Positions 11,051 to 22,444 of a DNA stretch of 64,000 nt are shown here, piece after piece. The stretch is from contig JABWDB010000008.1 of the NCBI GenBank assembly GCA_019614645.1, positions 5,208,001-5,272,000 on the forward strand. Reading direction: 5' to 3'. Both the position numbers and the translations under genes were made by a program. A model generated the notes under the pieces. It saw only the letters and a program-made list of their open reading frames with translations. It had not been told where the DNA came from and did not search any database. Position 1 is the stretch's first letter; each line of letters begins with the position of its first letter. The DNA is from Stratiolaelaps scimitus (Eukaryota; Arthropoda; Arachnida; Mesostigmata; Laelapidae).

Positions 11051-12539
11051 CTGCGAGAGACAGAGAACTATACACGATACGATACCAGGAGCAATGCGAA
11101 GTTTGGATAGAGGAGAGCGAACAAGTGAAAGGCGATGCAGAAACTGCCCCTCCTTAAATATGGTGTGGGTCTGGACATCGGTGTATGCGTATGGACTCCT
11201 GAGGTCTCCTTCGCCGTCCTTTGCAGCACAGGCACGCTGCATCCGCCAAGTGTATGTTTGCAACATAGGCGTGCCGGAGGACGATGCCATGAGCAGGCGT
11301 TATGGGTTACGCTGTCTTCTTGCATACTCACATATGAGCGTATACTGTATATCGCTCGAAACGAGATCCACAGCGATGAAATAGACCAGAAATGCAAAGC
11401 GACGTAAGGATGGTAGGCAGGCAGCTAGACAAGCTGAAGCGTTGTCTTGCCACGCGTTGCCAAGCCTCTGCTATAGCTTCATCGCTACATATTCATAGCG
11501 TAGTTAAGTTTAAGTCCTCCTTTTTATTCATAGGGGTATGTCACCTCAGTGAGCTCGAACCTGCGGCTCCCATTAATAGGCTGGGTCGTTAGCCTGTGGA
11601 TGCGGGTTTGAAAGTTAGCTTGAGAGCAGGACGCCGGTGCAGGAATGAGCAATTGTGATAGCACTTCCGTGTATAAAAGTAACACGTGAACAGTCGGAGC
11701 AGAACATGAGGGCAAATTAAAGGAATACCATAAGTACCCCGTTTAGCCAGACTGGACGGGACGTGCGAATAAAACTCTGACAGAAGGCCTTGGTAGACAT
11801 AGAAGTGTCTTTCCCTACCAGACCCTCAGTTGCTCCGTCTAACCAAAGGCTGCAGCAGGTGCAAAGGTGAACTTGCTAAGCCGCGTAAATCAAAGCAAAC
11901 TGTCCTTTCGTTTTGCCTAGTTTAGTGACACGTTTGCTTATTTCGTTTCCTTTATTTGTTCTTATGATCTCATAAAAAATGCTGCCTCTAGACCTATTAT
12001 GCCGCTGGGCGATAGTGGCGATGCAGCAGCCCCATTGAAAAGCCCGTCCCTCCCCAGGCCGCTTTTGGTTGTGTCACTGCCAGTGCTTGCCGGTGCCTCG
12101 ATAGATATGCCACGATAACAACAGAGATCCTTAGCTCTAGCTATGTATCTATGTTCTATCAGAGCATAGGGCGCAGACGCATACTGGCGCTGCTGCCGTC
12201 GCTGCAGCTATAAGTGTAATATCTCCGTTTGAGAACCGGGAGCCGGACGAGGCAGCGCAGCAGACGCGCAAGCGAGGGGAATGCAGATAAGCACGATAGG
12301 TGGCTGGCCAGAGTAAGGATCCAGTATAGGCAATAGAGAACTCCCTCCCTTTCCACGATAAGACCAACCGAGAGGGTCGCCAGAAGGTGACCAGCAAATA
12401 AATGTGGAAGCTCTCTGAGAATAGAGGAACCAGGAGGGCGGAAGATTGGCAGCAAACAGCCAACAGGTAAGAGGGCCTGATATCGGCTGGCCTGCGTCTG
12501 GCTGTCTCTACCGACCTGGCGCCGTGCGACACGACTCAC

Positions 12540-12642
12540 CTGTTCAAGGCAGGCCGGACCCTCCGGGAGAGTCCTTGAAGAAGGTGGCTGGGTCCGACAA
12601 CGCCTTTCACACTTCTCCGTCCTAGTTTCCTTCACTCTATCA
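12540..12642 (-). CDS. Exon of minus-strand gene, basic linker
   Basis: 103 nt on the minus strand end at a textbook donor (GAACAG/GTGAGT). The frame reads DRVKETRTEKCERRCRTQPP then SSRTLPEGPACLEQ. The acceptor (CTCCACCTTCATTAGGCAG) is acceptable. Its 5' border touches the start of the LINE relic at 12650, so that element may have inserted into the upstream intron close to the splice site. Phase: one base in, zero out, matching both neighbours. Confidence 0.45.
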
Positions 12643-12649
12643 CTGCCTA

Positions 12650-13800
12650 ATGAAGGTGGAGTTCCTGCGTACTTCCGTCAATCTATCGTTACGGAGGTGC
12701 TCAAGAAAGGTCCCAAGACTGACATAGCCAACTATCGCCCCGTGGCACATTGCTCTACGGCGTGCACCATCCTTGAGACGATCTTTGTTTCAAATTTGAA
12801 TGACAACTTAGTCATAAATCATCCTCTCGACCTTACACATCATGGATTTAAATGGCGATCGTTCAATTGGCACACAACTACTGGAGATGATCGAGTACTA
12901 GGCCATGCATATGTGATGAAGAAAATTACTGTTTTGGCGATTCATATTAATACGCTAAGATTGTTTAAATCGTATTTGGCTAATCGCACGCGTAGGGCGC
13001 GGATTAATAATGTCCGCAATCAATCCCATACCTACGGGTATGGGATCCCATACCCTTGGTGGTTATACCTCTCTTTCATTGTTTGCGATGTTTGTTCTGG
13101 ACATCAATCGATATTTCTCTTCTCGTGCAAAATACCTGGGATATGCTGACAATTTCAAAATAAACTAGCATGTAAACTCCTCCAATTCCTATGATCTCCT
13201 CGAAGTGGCTACTGATATAGTCACCAGATGGTGCAAGGAAAATGTGTTGTCGCTGTCACATAACTCTGGTCCCTCCTCATGTGACTTTAGTATTGACAAC
13301 AAAACACTTCCGTGCGCAGAGTTCACACAATGACTATGGAGTGAATGCTACCTCCGTACGCGGTTGTGGTCATCACATTACATAATTAGTCAAGTCGTTC
13401 ATCATTCGAGAACAGATGATCTTTTATTACTTTATTGTTAAAGATCCTAACCTGCATATACGGCTGCACAAATTATTGTGTTATCAAAAATCATGTATTC
13501 CTGTACGGGAGCCTCATAAAAAAATAGTCGTTGAATACGATTGAGGCTGTTCAAAAGAATTTTTCAAGGCGTCTAAAGTGGAGATGCTCACTTGAGAGGA
13601 ACGCTGTAATAGATCTTGCTCATGCTTTGAGCTTGCTGCTGTCCGTGGCTATTACACACACCCTCTCAGAGGGACTCAAGGACTTCGTGTCCCGGGCAGG
13701 TACTTCGCTTTTACTCAGGGAGAGTCTTTCCCGCACAGTGCGGGCCAATGTGCCTGCCTATATTTGAGGGGCTGCTATTTCCGCTTGATTATCCTTCGTT
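12650..13800 (+). pseudogene. Decayed non-LTR (LINE) reverse transcriptase fragment
   Basis: The plus strand at 12697-12780 reads KKGPKTDIANYRPV, the classic start of a LINE reverse transcriptase fingers domain (usually KKG...NYRPI). Further on come LRLFKSYLANRT around 12958, then the catalytic motif YxDD in degraded form (YADN) near 13143, then WCKENVLSLS near 13230, and finally IEAVQKNFSRRLKW near 13540. These follow the order expected in Jockey/CR1-like elements, but several stops and frameshifts separate them. The 5' part (endonuclease, ORF1) is missing. It lies in the intron upstream of the exon at 12540-12642. Confidence 0.75.
13021..13056. repeat. Short palindromic cluster inside the LINE relic
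   Basis: CCCATACC, GGGTATGGG and CCCATACCC occur one after another, so two alternative small hairpins are possible. Probably local slippage in the dead element. Confidence 0.5.
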
Positions 13801-15409
13801 GCACAGTGCCCAGAAACGTTGATCTAAACAAGGATATGGCACAGTGAAACAGCTGACGAGAGCATTGTACCCTACGGGTAACCAGCAGGCACTCAGCAAT
13901 CGCCGCATTCGGAGTATTCGGCTTCTCATCAGAGCCGCTATATATATCTATTTATGATGATGCGACATTCGAAACGCGTAGATTTTCGAAAGTCGTCAAC
14001 GTTATATTAGTGACACGATCTGGTTCGCTTATAGTATATATAGTCCATGCACTGCTTAACCCCAATCTACTAATATATCTCTTGCTCAAGATAACCAACT
14101 CGACGCGCTGTGTGTTTCGAGCGGCTGCTTGTTTCAATGATACAAGTTGTCGTCCCGACCTACAAATTGCGAATATTCTACCAATCATAGTACGATTTAT
14201 GTTCACTTGTACCTCGCGGTCTGAGGACGTCTGAGTAGCTGAAGAGGCAAACACGCTAAGCCAGTACGTCTGATCTCACACATCTAATAAGATTCGACTT
14301 GCGTTAACTCGCTCGTATGGTAAACTATGTACGCCACACAACATGATTCATTTCAAAATCCAATGGCAATAGTGATGGGTTCGAGTTTCATTTGGGTTAC
14401 TTTAATAATAAAGCATTTCCCTAAGACTAGTTCAAATATTGCACAATTTATCTACATCCCTTCTAGAGATTTCCACTATCGAACATGAAAGTATTAAAAA
14501 AAGTGCAATTATGTAAGAGCACAAGATATAGATTCACGATTTGAAAGAGGTGCTACGGAAGATAACAACAAGAGGCAAAGCTATTCTGTTGTACTAAAAC
14601 CGAACAATGTTCAAATGCAGCCTATGGGAGCATCGGGTCCCTGCTAATGCAAGAAACGTTCCTTAATGTACCTCGAGTCGGTCCCAATGATGAAACAATG
14701 TTTTTCAAACAGAGTCTATCTGGTGTGTGTGTGTGTGATTCAACAACAACTGTTGTATAAAATAAGTGACGGTCGTTTATCGTTGTGATGAAAACTAAAT
14801 AGTGATCAAGTGTCTTGCCTTCTGCTTAAATCTAGCTGACAGGATCAATGAAGCATGATCCAACCCAGGCTTCCACGTATGGGGCACGGGAATGAACCAG
14901 GCGATTCCTATCAGTAGTCGACGAATCTATGCAGCCCCCATTGAACAAAGTAAGCTCTCACTAACCAAAAGGAAAGAAGTTCAAAAAACACAGAGAAAGA
15001 TGGCCCTACGAATCAGCTGCGTATAAAGGAGTATATCTACGACTGCCGCTTTGGTCTTGAGTCTCTCGATGCCCTTAGAGCTGAAAGCATTAGAAAGAGT
15101 CAAGATTTACGAGAACAGGAGGCTGAGACGGAAAAAGGATGAACTCCGCCAGGAGACCCTGGAAGTATGGCAAATAGAATAGATGAACCCGAACAAGGTG
15201 ACGCCTGTTGATATGCCTGCTGCCTCGGGTCACTTGGCTCTCGAATACTTTCCACACAGAATTGGCAAATACACGTTCACACATCACAATTGTAATAAAT
15301 TATAACACCAACATCTTTGCCGGCTATCCTCAAATAGCTCGGTCACAATAAAAATAGAAAAAAAAGGTCCAATGAAGCAACTAGCGGTCTCTGGCGTTCT
15401 GCAGTTAGG

Positions 15410-15450
<41 letters not shown>

Positions 15451-16455
15451 AAATGTATTTTTAGGTGGCAGACTAACCTTCACCAAGGCACAGGCCACAT
15501 GCTTATGTAGATGTTACTTCCTGGAGAACAGGCGCGCTTTGCTATCCTATCCCGTTGGGTTCGGTCTCGGTTACAACCGCATAATGCTCCTGTTAGTGTT
15601 CAACCATTGCTTGTGATTATGAAGTTCCACGGGGCGCTGCAGCTCTGGTGAGCAATCTGCAGACGCAAGGTGTTGCACCTGGAAGGCTTTTAGGTAGTCC
15701 TCCATTAAGGCCAGAATAGAACCGTTAGTGGACACGAGCACGCGTTTCCACAGGTTTGCTCAGGAAACGGGCCACGGTCCTCAGAGCGACTCTTAACTGC
15801 GGGCTCCCGTGTTATTTTAAAGGAGGCGTTACCTGCTCGCTGTGGCATTTCACGCCTATTGGAACATGGCGCTAATCTTCAGAACTCAAATAGAACAAGC
15901 AAGCTAAAAGCTAACCATATAATAAGCCTTACTTGCTCCCAATGGCTCTACCAATAGTATCGATTGAAATACTGTTCACTTCCCGACTGGCAGAACCAAC
16001 AATGACTCGTTTGTATTAAATACTTGTAACCAGCCGTAACGTACCATGACATTCACGTTCATTTGGCATGGGGCCGCCGTTTGTGGTAAAGTTTTACACA
16101 CTGTAATGTAAAACAAATTTTTCTTTGTTTTTATTGTATATATATATATATATATATACGAGCAGTGAGCCAGTAACCCATCTCTCGACCATCTCTCAAG
16201 AAGGTAGTATCGCGGGGGGGGGGAGTCTGACCCGAATCGAACGACGCAGTCCTGTGGCTCGCCCTGACAAGCCGTTGCTGCTCTTAGTCATCTCATGTTG
16301 CCACCAGAACGCGGTTGTTATATGCATAAAGTGCCCTCATAAGTTACCCGCTAACGCTACACGCACACGACCGAGAGGAACGGAGCACCGCAATCGACCG
16401 GGTACAGTTGAGTTCCGGCACGCCATGCGCTCCCCTCATATTATCACAGCGTTAC
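13801..16455. other. Intronic or intergenic stretch
   Basis: No exon is recognised. The stretch contains a (TA)n microsatellite at 15411-15450, another at 16137-16158, a ten-base G run near 16214 and a short GT tract near 14725. A long plus-strand open frame starting at 16125 runs through the (TA)n repeat and is not credible. Confidence 0.5.
15411..15450. repeat. (TA)n microsatellite
   Basis: About 40 bp of almost pure AT dinucleotide with one T insertion near the end. Confidence 0.95.
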
Positions 16456-16597
16456 GATGCGGCGCCGGTGCGCAACTGCTGCCACCGGCCGTCGCCGCCG
16501 GCAAGGTGGTACATCATCTCCCGTACGCCGAATACACTGGCTGCGGGTCGCGGCTTCTCTGTGAGCTTATTAGCCCCCATTGCCGAAGGGCAGCATA
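16456..16597 (-). CDS. Exon of minus-strand gene
   Basis: 142 nt on the minus strand follow a pyrimidine-containing acceptor (CCTTCCCGGTATAGCCTGCGCGCAG) and end at GCATC/GTAACG. The peptide is CCPSAMGANKLTEKPRPAAS, VFGVREMMYHLAGGDGRWQQ and LRTGAA. Two bases are carried out and completed by the T that opens the exon at 12540-12642. An internal ATG could be an alternative start. The antisense strand is also open because the island is GC-rich. Confidence 0.45.
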
Positions 16598-17331
16598 CTG
16601 CGCGCAGGCTATACCGGGAAGGTGTGTGACGAGAACGAGGGCACAAATGCTCTGTCCCTCCTGCGCATGCCGGTACCCTATCTATTTACGTTGACTCCAC
16701 AAGTTTGACCACCTCTCAAAATCTGCGCATTTGACGACAGTGGCGATAGCTCGCCTATGCTGGGCCGTGTGTCTGGCTGACTGCAGTCATAGGTACACAC
16801 GAATCGCATTGAATGCGCTCGTTTTCGAGGTTCATTATGTGGAATGACTGTTCGGGTTTCGATGGCTTCAGAAGAAGTATGGGTGGCTTTGACGGTATCA
16901 GATGATAGGTCCCTTGTTCGATGAACACAAAATTCGCAATCAGATGTTTGCAGTTGACTTTAGCCACGTTAAGTAGTCGCTTGTCACAGAGAACTTACTG
17001 TACTGAAATATCATGATGATAGGGAGAGGCTTGGCGATTTAAAGTTGTCACATTCATTATTAGTCGATGGTATATGGACCCATCTTGAAAGCGTTTGTCA
17101 CATCAATTGCCATAACGAGCCAACTCGATCATGGAGTTGTTCACCTGACATTGACGAAATGCTCCCCGTCCCTATTTTCCATAGGGAGAAATGGAGAGGG
17201 ATTGTCAGCCGCATGTTTGCTACACGCCCTATTGATTATCGTGTGTGTGTATGTGTCAATACATACAACAAGTACACAAGACTGTCATTCTGTTTCGTCC
17301 TGTCTCGTAATAGAACATTGAGAAAATCAAA

Positions 17332-17345
17332 GCTAGCCGGCTAGC
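17332..17345. repeat. 14-bp perfect palindrome
   Basis: GCTAGCCGGCTAGC is identical on both strands. It may be chance. Confidence 0.8.
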
Positions 17346-17819
17346 GGTTGAGGAATCAATCGACAACAGCGGCGACTACAATACCAGGCCATTGTTGCTC
17401 TCAAAACAAATTACATAGTATTGTGTCTGTAGTAAATATGGGGGGGAACATTCTAGTAACTCTTGTCTCATAGACGAAATGAGCCTCTCTCGATGATACA
17501 TATCACAGTGACTACTCGCTCGTTGTTGCTGCTGCTGCTGGCGGCTGTTTATGGTAGCGGTAGTCGTGGTGATGCTCATATTCTGTTGGATTCATTCGGC
17601 TGCACAATATTGACGGCCTGAGGGACGAGGCGCACGAGATCACCACCCATCATTAACACGGGCACGGGTCGGTTGGCGGTATCACCAACGGTCGGTTCAC
17701 TATTCATGAGCCGGTGCCGAGCTCAACGTCTCCCAGCAGCGACGTCCGTGTCAAGTTCGAACACGTAGCGACCTTGCTGTACTTGCGACGTTGTGTCGGT
17801 CGTACAGTAGAGGATCCAC

Positions 17820-17933
17820 CCACTCCCAATGCTGGTTCAGCCGTAGCGCGTAGGAAAGCGCAGGCAGCGATGTCGGCCTCCGACGGGGCCCACCTCTTTG
17901 CGTCGCCATCATTCGCCTGTTCTCCGTCGGCGC
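17820..17933 (-). CDS. Exon of minus-strand gene, Ala-rich acidic segment
   Basis: A T-rich acceptor (CTGCATGTTGTTGTTCTGTTGAAG) precedes 114 nt reading ADGEQANDGDAKRWAPSEAD then IAACAFLRATAEPALGV. The donor that keeps phase is GTGG/GTGGAT, which is mediocre; the frame stays open beyond it, so the 3' end could lie further on. The plus strand is also open here (for example PTPNAGSAVARRKAQAAMSA), a common effect of GC-rich DNA, so strand assignment rests on the splice and phase chain. Confidence 0.4.
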
Positions 17934-18566
17934 CTTCAACAGAACAACAACATGCAGAACAGCGATGCATCTGGTATCGCATGCATATCGCTATCTGACA
18001 GGCTCTGATAGATGTACGGGCAGTCACAGCCTTTCGGCCCGGCTGACCCCCAGAACCTAGTCGCGTTCATCCCCGCCTACCGTTCTGCTATACCCCACCT
18101 GTACGTTCATGCCGACAGCTGAAGAGAGAGAGAGAGAGAGTGAGAGAAAGAGAGAGAATGTACGTATGCGTGAGTACGGAGGGGAGTCCGAGAGGGGCCG
18201 AGATCAATGAAGACCTCAATGACATCAAAAGCAAAACGGACAGGACAGAAAGCATCGATGGCACCACTTATCGTCGTGTATTGTCGCGTACATACGTTTG
18301 TCTCAGTCGCTTGTATCTAAATCGGACAGATCGCACACGCACAGATACCTACACACAGACGCACACGCTACGTCCTCGTCCTGTTCCCTATGTACGCTTC
18401 CATTCTCGGTCTCGATCTTAGAGTCTCGCACTCGTTCTTCTATCAGCAACCGACTCAGCAACATAATAGTCATTGCGTTCCACTTATCTATGCAAAAAAA
18501 AAAAGGCGATGCGTCACGCCAATAATGTCACGCTCGTGTATCATACAGAGCAATGCACAGAGGACG

Positions 18567-18785
18567 CTATAGGCGACACAGCTGTGCACTGTGTGGCCTG
18601 ATCGGTGCTGTAAGGTTGTCATGCATGTGTAGGAACGGCGATCGCCGAGTGAACATATGATAGGATATCTGTAATATCCGATAAAGATCCCGGTACGTCT
18701 GGCTGATCTCAATGGCAAGTGCTCGCATGTCTATAAGCTCGTGTGTAAAATCAATCATCGACTCAAATTCGTCCAACAAACTCAC
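18567..18785 (-). CDS. Weak candidate exon, helical sequence
   Basis: The minus strand reads SLLDEFESMIDFTHELIDMR then ALAIEISQTYRDLYR near 18665-18785, a composition typical of a helix. Upstream AG sites (TTTAG or GTGAG) are poor acceptors and the only nearby donor is GTACCG. The phase does not fit directly between the exons at 36386 and 17820. It may be a separate exon or chance. Confidence 0.2.
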   Translation of the reverse strand: MSLLDEFESMIDFTHELIDMRALAIEISQTYRDLYRILQISYHMFTRRSPFLHMHDNLTAPIRPHSAQLCRL

Positions 18786-19659
18786 TAAACATTTCTGGTA
18801 GTTACATAATTATGGTGCATAACTAACAATACATAATTTCATCAATCAACCCTGAGACAGTATACAAGCAGGCCACACGAATCGGCAGGTGATGCCACAC
18901 AGCCAGAAAGGTCCCCAGATCACAGATGTAGGCAGATAACTAATTTATTGTATATCTTCCGTAATATTAAGCTGACTCCCACCGAGACCTCATACACAAT
19001 CTAACAGGTGAGACCCTAATCCCTACGCACACAAGTCCTCTGTTCCAATCATCCCTAATTATCTTCTCTATAGGCCAGAGCTGAACATAGGTACACGACG
19101 CTTAGGCAATTTTCTTGCATCTCGCCATCATAGCAATCCAATCGGCAGGACAAGACACAATTTCTCCGTCACTCTCCATTCGACATCTCGCTCTATTTTC
19201 TCTTCCATTCCGCCCGGCCCCTGCCATGTACTCCCCAAATGTGCTGACTGAGAGAGAGAGCATCAGGTATACATACATGGCAAACGGAGCCATGAACTCA
19301 TAGCTGAGCTAGCTGAGAGCAACACGCAATTGCAAGCACTCAATAGGCACGCACATACAGACGTGCAGCAGTGCGCAGGTTACACTTTGGGCACAGTGGT
19401 ACGCAGACGACGTAAAGGACATAGGACCGGCACAAGAGACCTTACAGATCTGCCGAGCCGGACGGGGGTGGTGGCGGAGGCGACCAGTGGTGGAACCGCA
19501 TCACCGCAACGACTACAAGTTTGCGTGAGTAGCTGCATTAGCAGCGCCTCCAACGGATGCCGGCAGAGTTAATTCCCTGAATCCACCTTTTGCACTGGAT
19601 GTGCTGGTACTCCCTTAGCCGTCCAGATAAGCATCGCTGTCTCGTCTCTACCCTCCCCG

Positions 19660-19790
19660 TCTCTCTCTCTCTCTCTCTCTCATCCATATCTCGTCGTCTT
19701 CTATTTTGCCAAACGAGGTGGTCTTATATTGTGCATGCCGACGTATATATATATATATATATATATATATGTTTGTGTGTGTGTGTGTGT
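19660..19790. repeat. Compound microsatellites (CT)n, (TA)n, (GT)n
   Basis: (CT)n at 19660-19681, then (TA)n at 19744-19770 directly followed by (GT)n to 19790. Such compound arrays are usually fast-evolving neutral DNA. Confidence 0.9.
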
Positions 19791-20146
19791 ATACATGTGT
19801 GAGTGGATAGATGGGAAATACTGTTTTTATGTTGGTTCTACGTTCCCGCCAACGTAGCTGTTTGTCTGTTGTCTCAAATAACGGCCAAGAGCGCCACAAA
19901 GAATTCTTTTCGACGGAGAGCTACACATGTTCAAAAGAGGCCGGATTCTCCAAGTGGTCGTGCCAGATTACCTCTGAAATGAGCGAGAAAAAATGAAATG
20001 GAATGGTTTGAAATTTCAAATTTTCTTATCCAGGAAAAAAAAAAAGCGCTAACAACGAAAACACGAAGACCTCACAAAGGCTTGCCGGATTAAGCCTGCG
20101 CACGGCAACAGTAGTATCTACGTATGATCCAACCTATGTAGGAGGT

Positions 20147-20200
20147 ATACGTCGAAGTAGTAGCATACGTCGAAGTAGTAGCATACGTCGAAGCAGTAGC
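20147..20200. repeat. 18-bp minisatellite, three copies
   Basis: The unit ATACGTCGAAGTAGTAGC occurs three times head to tail at 20147, 20165 and 20183; the third copy has one change (GCAGTAGC). No reading frame uses it convincingly. Confidence 0.9.
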
Positions 20201-21067
20201 CAACGTCTATCGTGTCATTTTCGTGTCATTCACGTGATATGATCTAGCGTGCCGTGTGATACCATCAAAGCGGCGGCCATTGATCGCTGTATGAATGTTG
20301 CTTATTATAGCGACTCGCGTGCGGTAGCCCCCATGATCGCACGATGGCACTAATAACACGAAATTAAGGCGTGTTAGATACGAGGCGAGATTTTTGTGGC
20401 GTCTATTTTTTCCTCTGGGACGCTGCTCATTATGATCCCAATCACTTTGCTGTTCAACGTTACCGTTTGCTGTTATTGCTCGAGTTCGTACGCCGAACAA
20501 AACCTACTGCTTGTCTCGTCGACGTCGTTCATATTATCCATTGATGATGAATGAATGTATTGTAATTTATTCAGCCTCAAATGTGCGTGTGTTATACATT
20601 CAACGCTCACAGTCAGCCACCGATAAATATTCGCCTGACGTTGTATGCGTGTGCAACATATATACAGCAACACAGAATTAACGGCAGAGTTTAATTAGCC
20701 ATTGAATTGAATAGTGTGCTAATGCAAGATTACAGTTACATTATAATATATATAATTATTAGGAAATGATTTCTAATTATTGTATGTTTGAATAAATGCC
20801 AATAGTTATGACATTTGTTACGAGACGTTACGGCAAAGTAAGGACGAAATGGTCGATCACAAAATTAGTATTGATTGAGTCAAGCTTTCTTGGTTTAAAT
20901 CAAATTCGTAACGAGCGTTGGACGAATTCACATTTATATGACAGCATTATACGGATAATTATGCCCAAGTTAATTATTGGCTTGATGAAACGCATTTCGT
21001 ATTGAAATCGACGCAGACTGGAAACATGAAGACCGGTGCAGTGTTTTTCATTTTGCATAGTATTTTA

Positions 21068-21070
<3 letters not shown>

Positions 21071-21117
<47 letters not shown>
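21071..21117. repeat. (TA)n microsatellite
   Basis: 47 bp of pure AT dinucleotide, the longest in the window. Confidence 0.95.
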
Positions 21118-21119
<2 letters not shown>

Positions 21120-22390
21120 GTATCTCATGTTCAAAGTGTTATGATGATCAATTTGTTGACAAAGATATCTTACAGAGGCGCACAGCACATTTCCCAGAAC
21201 ACTGATTAGCCCAGGCCCTGATGAGCAGGTGGTCCCAAACCGCAACCAAAAACGAACCTATCGTGATGTGCCTTACATTACATCGTTCGTTCTGACGTAC
21301 AACTCTGTTGACCTGGCGCAACCGTCTATCATCCACTTTCTCTCTCTCTCTACTGCTGGTCGATTACACACCCCTGTGGCCACCTGGCATAAGTGTTGCA
21401 TGGAGTAGCTTGATGCCCCTAGGGAGCATTACAAGCCGTCTAGTCGCGGCCCGGTATCTCATTCATACGAGAGTACAACGATTGCTGAACTACCGGGGTC
21501 TGTAACGGGTCTTCGCACGTACCCTGCCTCCCCAGGTGTTCGCCACGCTCGCCGCTCTTGTCGGGTCCCGCAGTGTACACCACTTATGAGATTTAAGCCC
21601 GCAGGATGTGTCGCTGTACGGCTAATCCTTCGGGCGGTAGCTAAGTTGCTGTTACGTGGAATTGGCGGGGTTTACCCACAAGGCATACGGCACGATTGCA
21701 CAGTGTACGTACCGTTTACTGCTTTTCAATTTTGCCAACCGACATTTGCTTGGTTTACTCTCGTCGACGGTTAGCGTAGCTACCTGCGAATGAGACTTGC
21801 TACGCCCGGAAGGACAATGCCTCGTCTTAAACTACTTCCACTGTTATTATTATATAGTATTATTATTATTATTATGGATAAACCTTCAGAGGAGGTCTAT
21901 ATGGTGCAGCCGTCTGGAAGTTCTTTAAATCTGTTCATTGCGATGTGTGACGCAAGATGCAATATCGCCGAGACTATATCAAGGTTACCCGGCCTACGAA
22001 TACCTTAGCCGTGAAGTCGGGTCTGCATAATGTATTTTGCTGTTAAGCTCTTAAGAAAAAGGTTACCCGGCTTCGAATAAGGCTGCTCAACCGAGTGCCA
22101 TGAGCATTTCATCAGGTAGTGATTATCCGCCTTTGTCCGTTCGTGTCTGTTGAGGCCAACCGCAATAGCGCGGCACGTAGAACTTGTGACCCCAATGTGG
22201 GTGGCCCTATAGAACGCCCTTAGAGAGACGCCACGCTTGATAACGTTATTGTGTTACCTACTTGTTTTTGTCCATGTTTATAATAGTTCGTATGTATATA
22301 ACTGGCTCATACACAGGCATACAGTGTTTAGAAGTCTATTTTCTGGAATAGAAATCATTAAACCGTACGTCTATTCAGATATGTATGATA

Positions 22391-22444
22391 GTAGTCATAT
22401 AACATATGCACACCTTTCCAGGTGCGCATATGTTATATGACTAC
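22391..22444. repeat. 25-bp near-perfect inverted repeat with 4-base loop
   Basis: Arm 22391-22415 and arm 22420-22444 are complementary at 24 of 25 positions, separated only by TTCC. Weaker complementarity continues outwards (CAGATATG against CATATCTG-like sequence on both sides). It would form a long hairpin in RNA or a cruciform in DNA. No coding sequence surrounds it. It could be a foldback element or a small-RNA precursor. Confidence 0.8.

Noticed and set aside
10872..11384. 170-codon open frame on the plus strand
   Set aside because: It is antisense to the exon at 10917-11050, which has a superior acceptor and fits the gene chain. GC-rich DNA explains the open antisense frame.
14870..14945. 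Possible tRNA-like sequence on the minus strand
   Set aside because: The B box has a mismatch at the invariant A and the anticodon arm does not form, so it is neither a tRNA gene nor a convincing SINE.
16125..16694. 189-codon open frame on the plus strand, longest in its region
   Set aside because: It begins inside a (TA)n repeat, has no motif or splice support, and overlaps the phase-consistent minus exon at 16456-16597.
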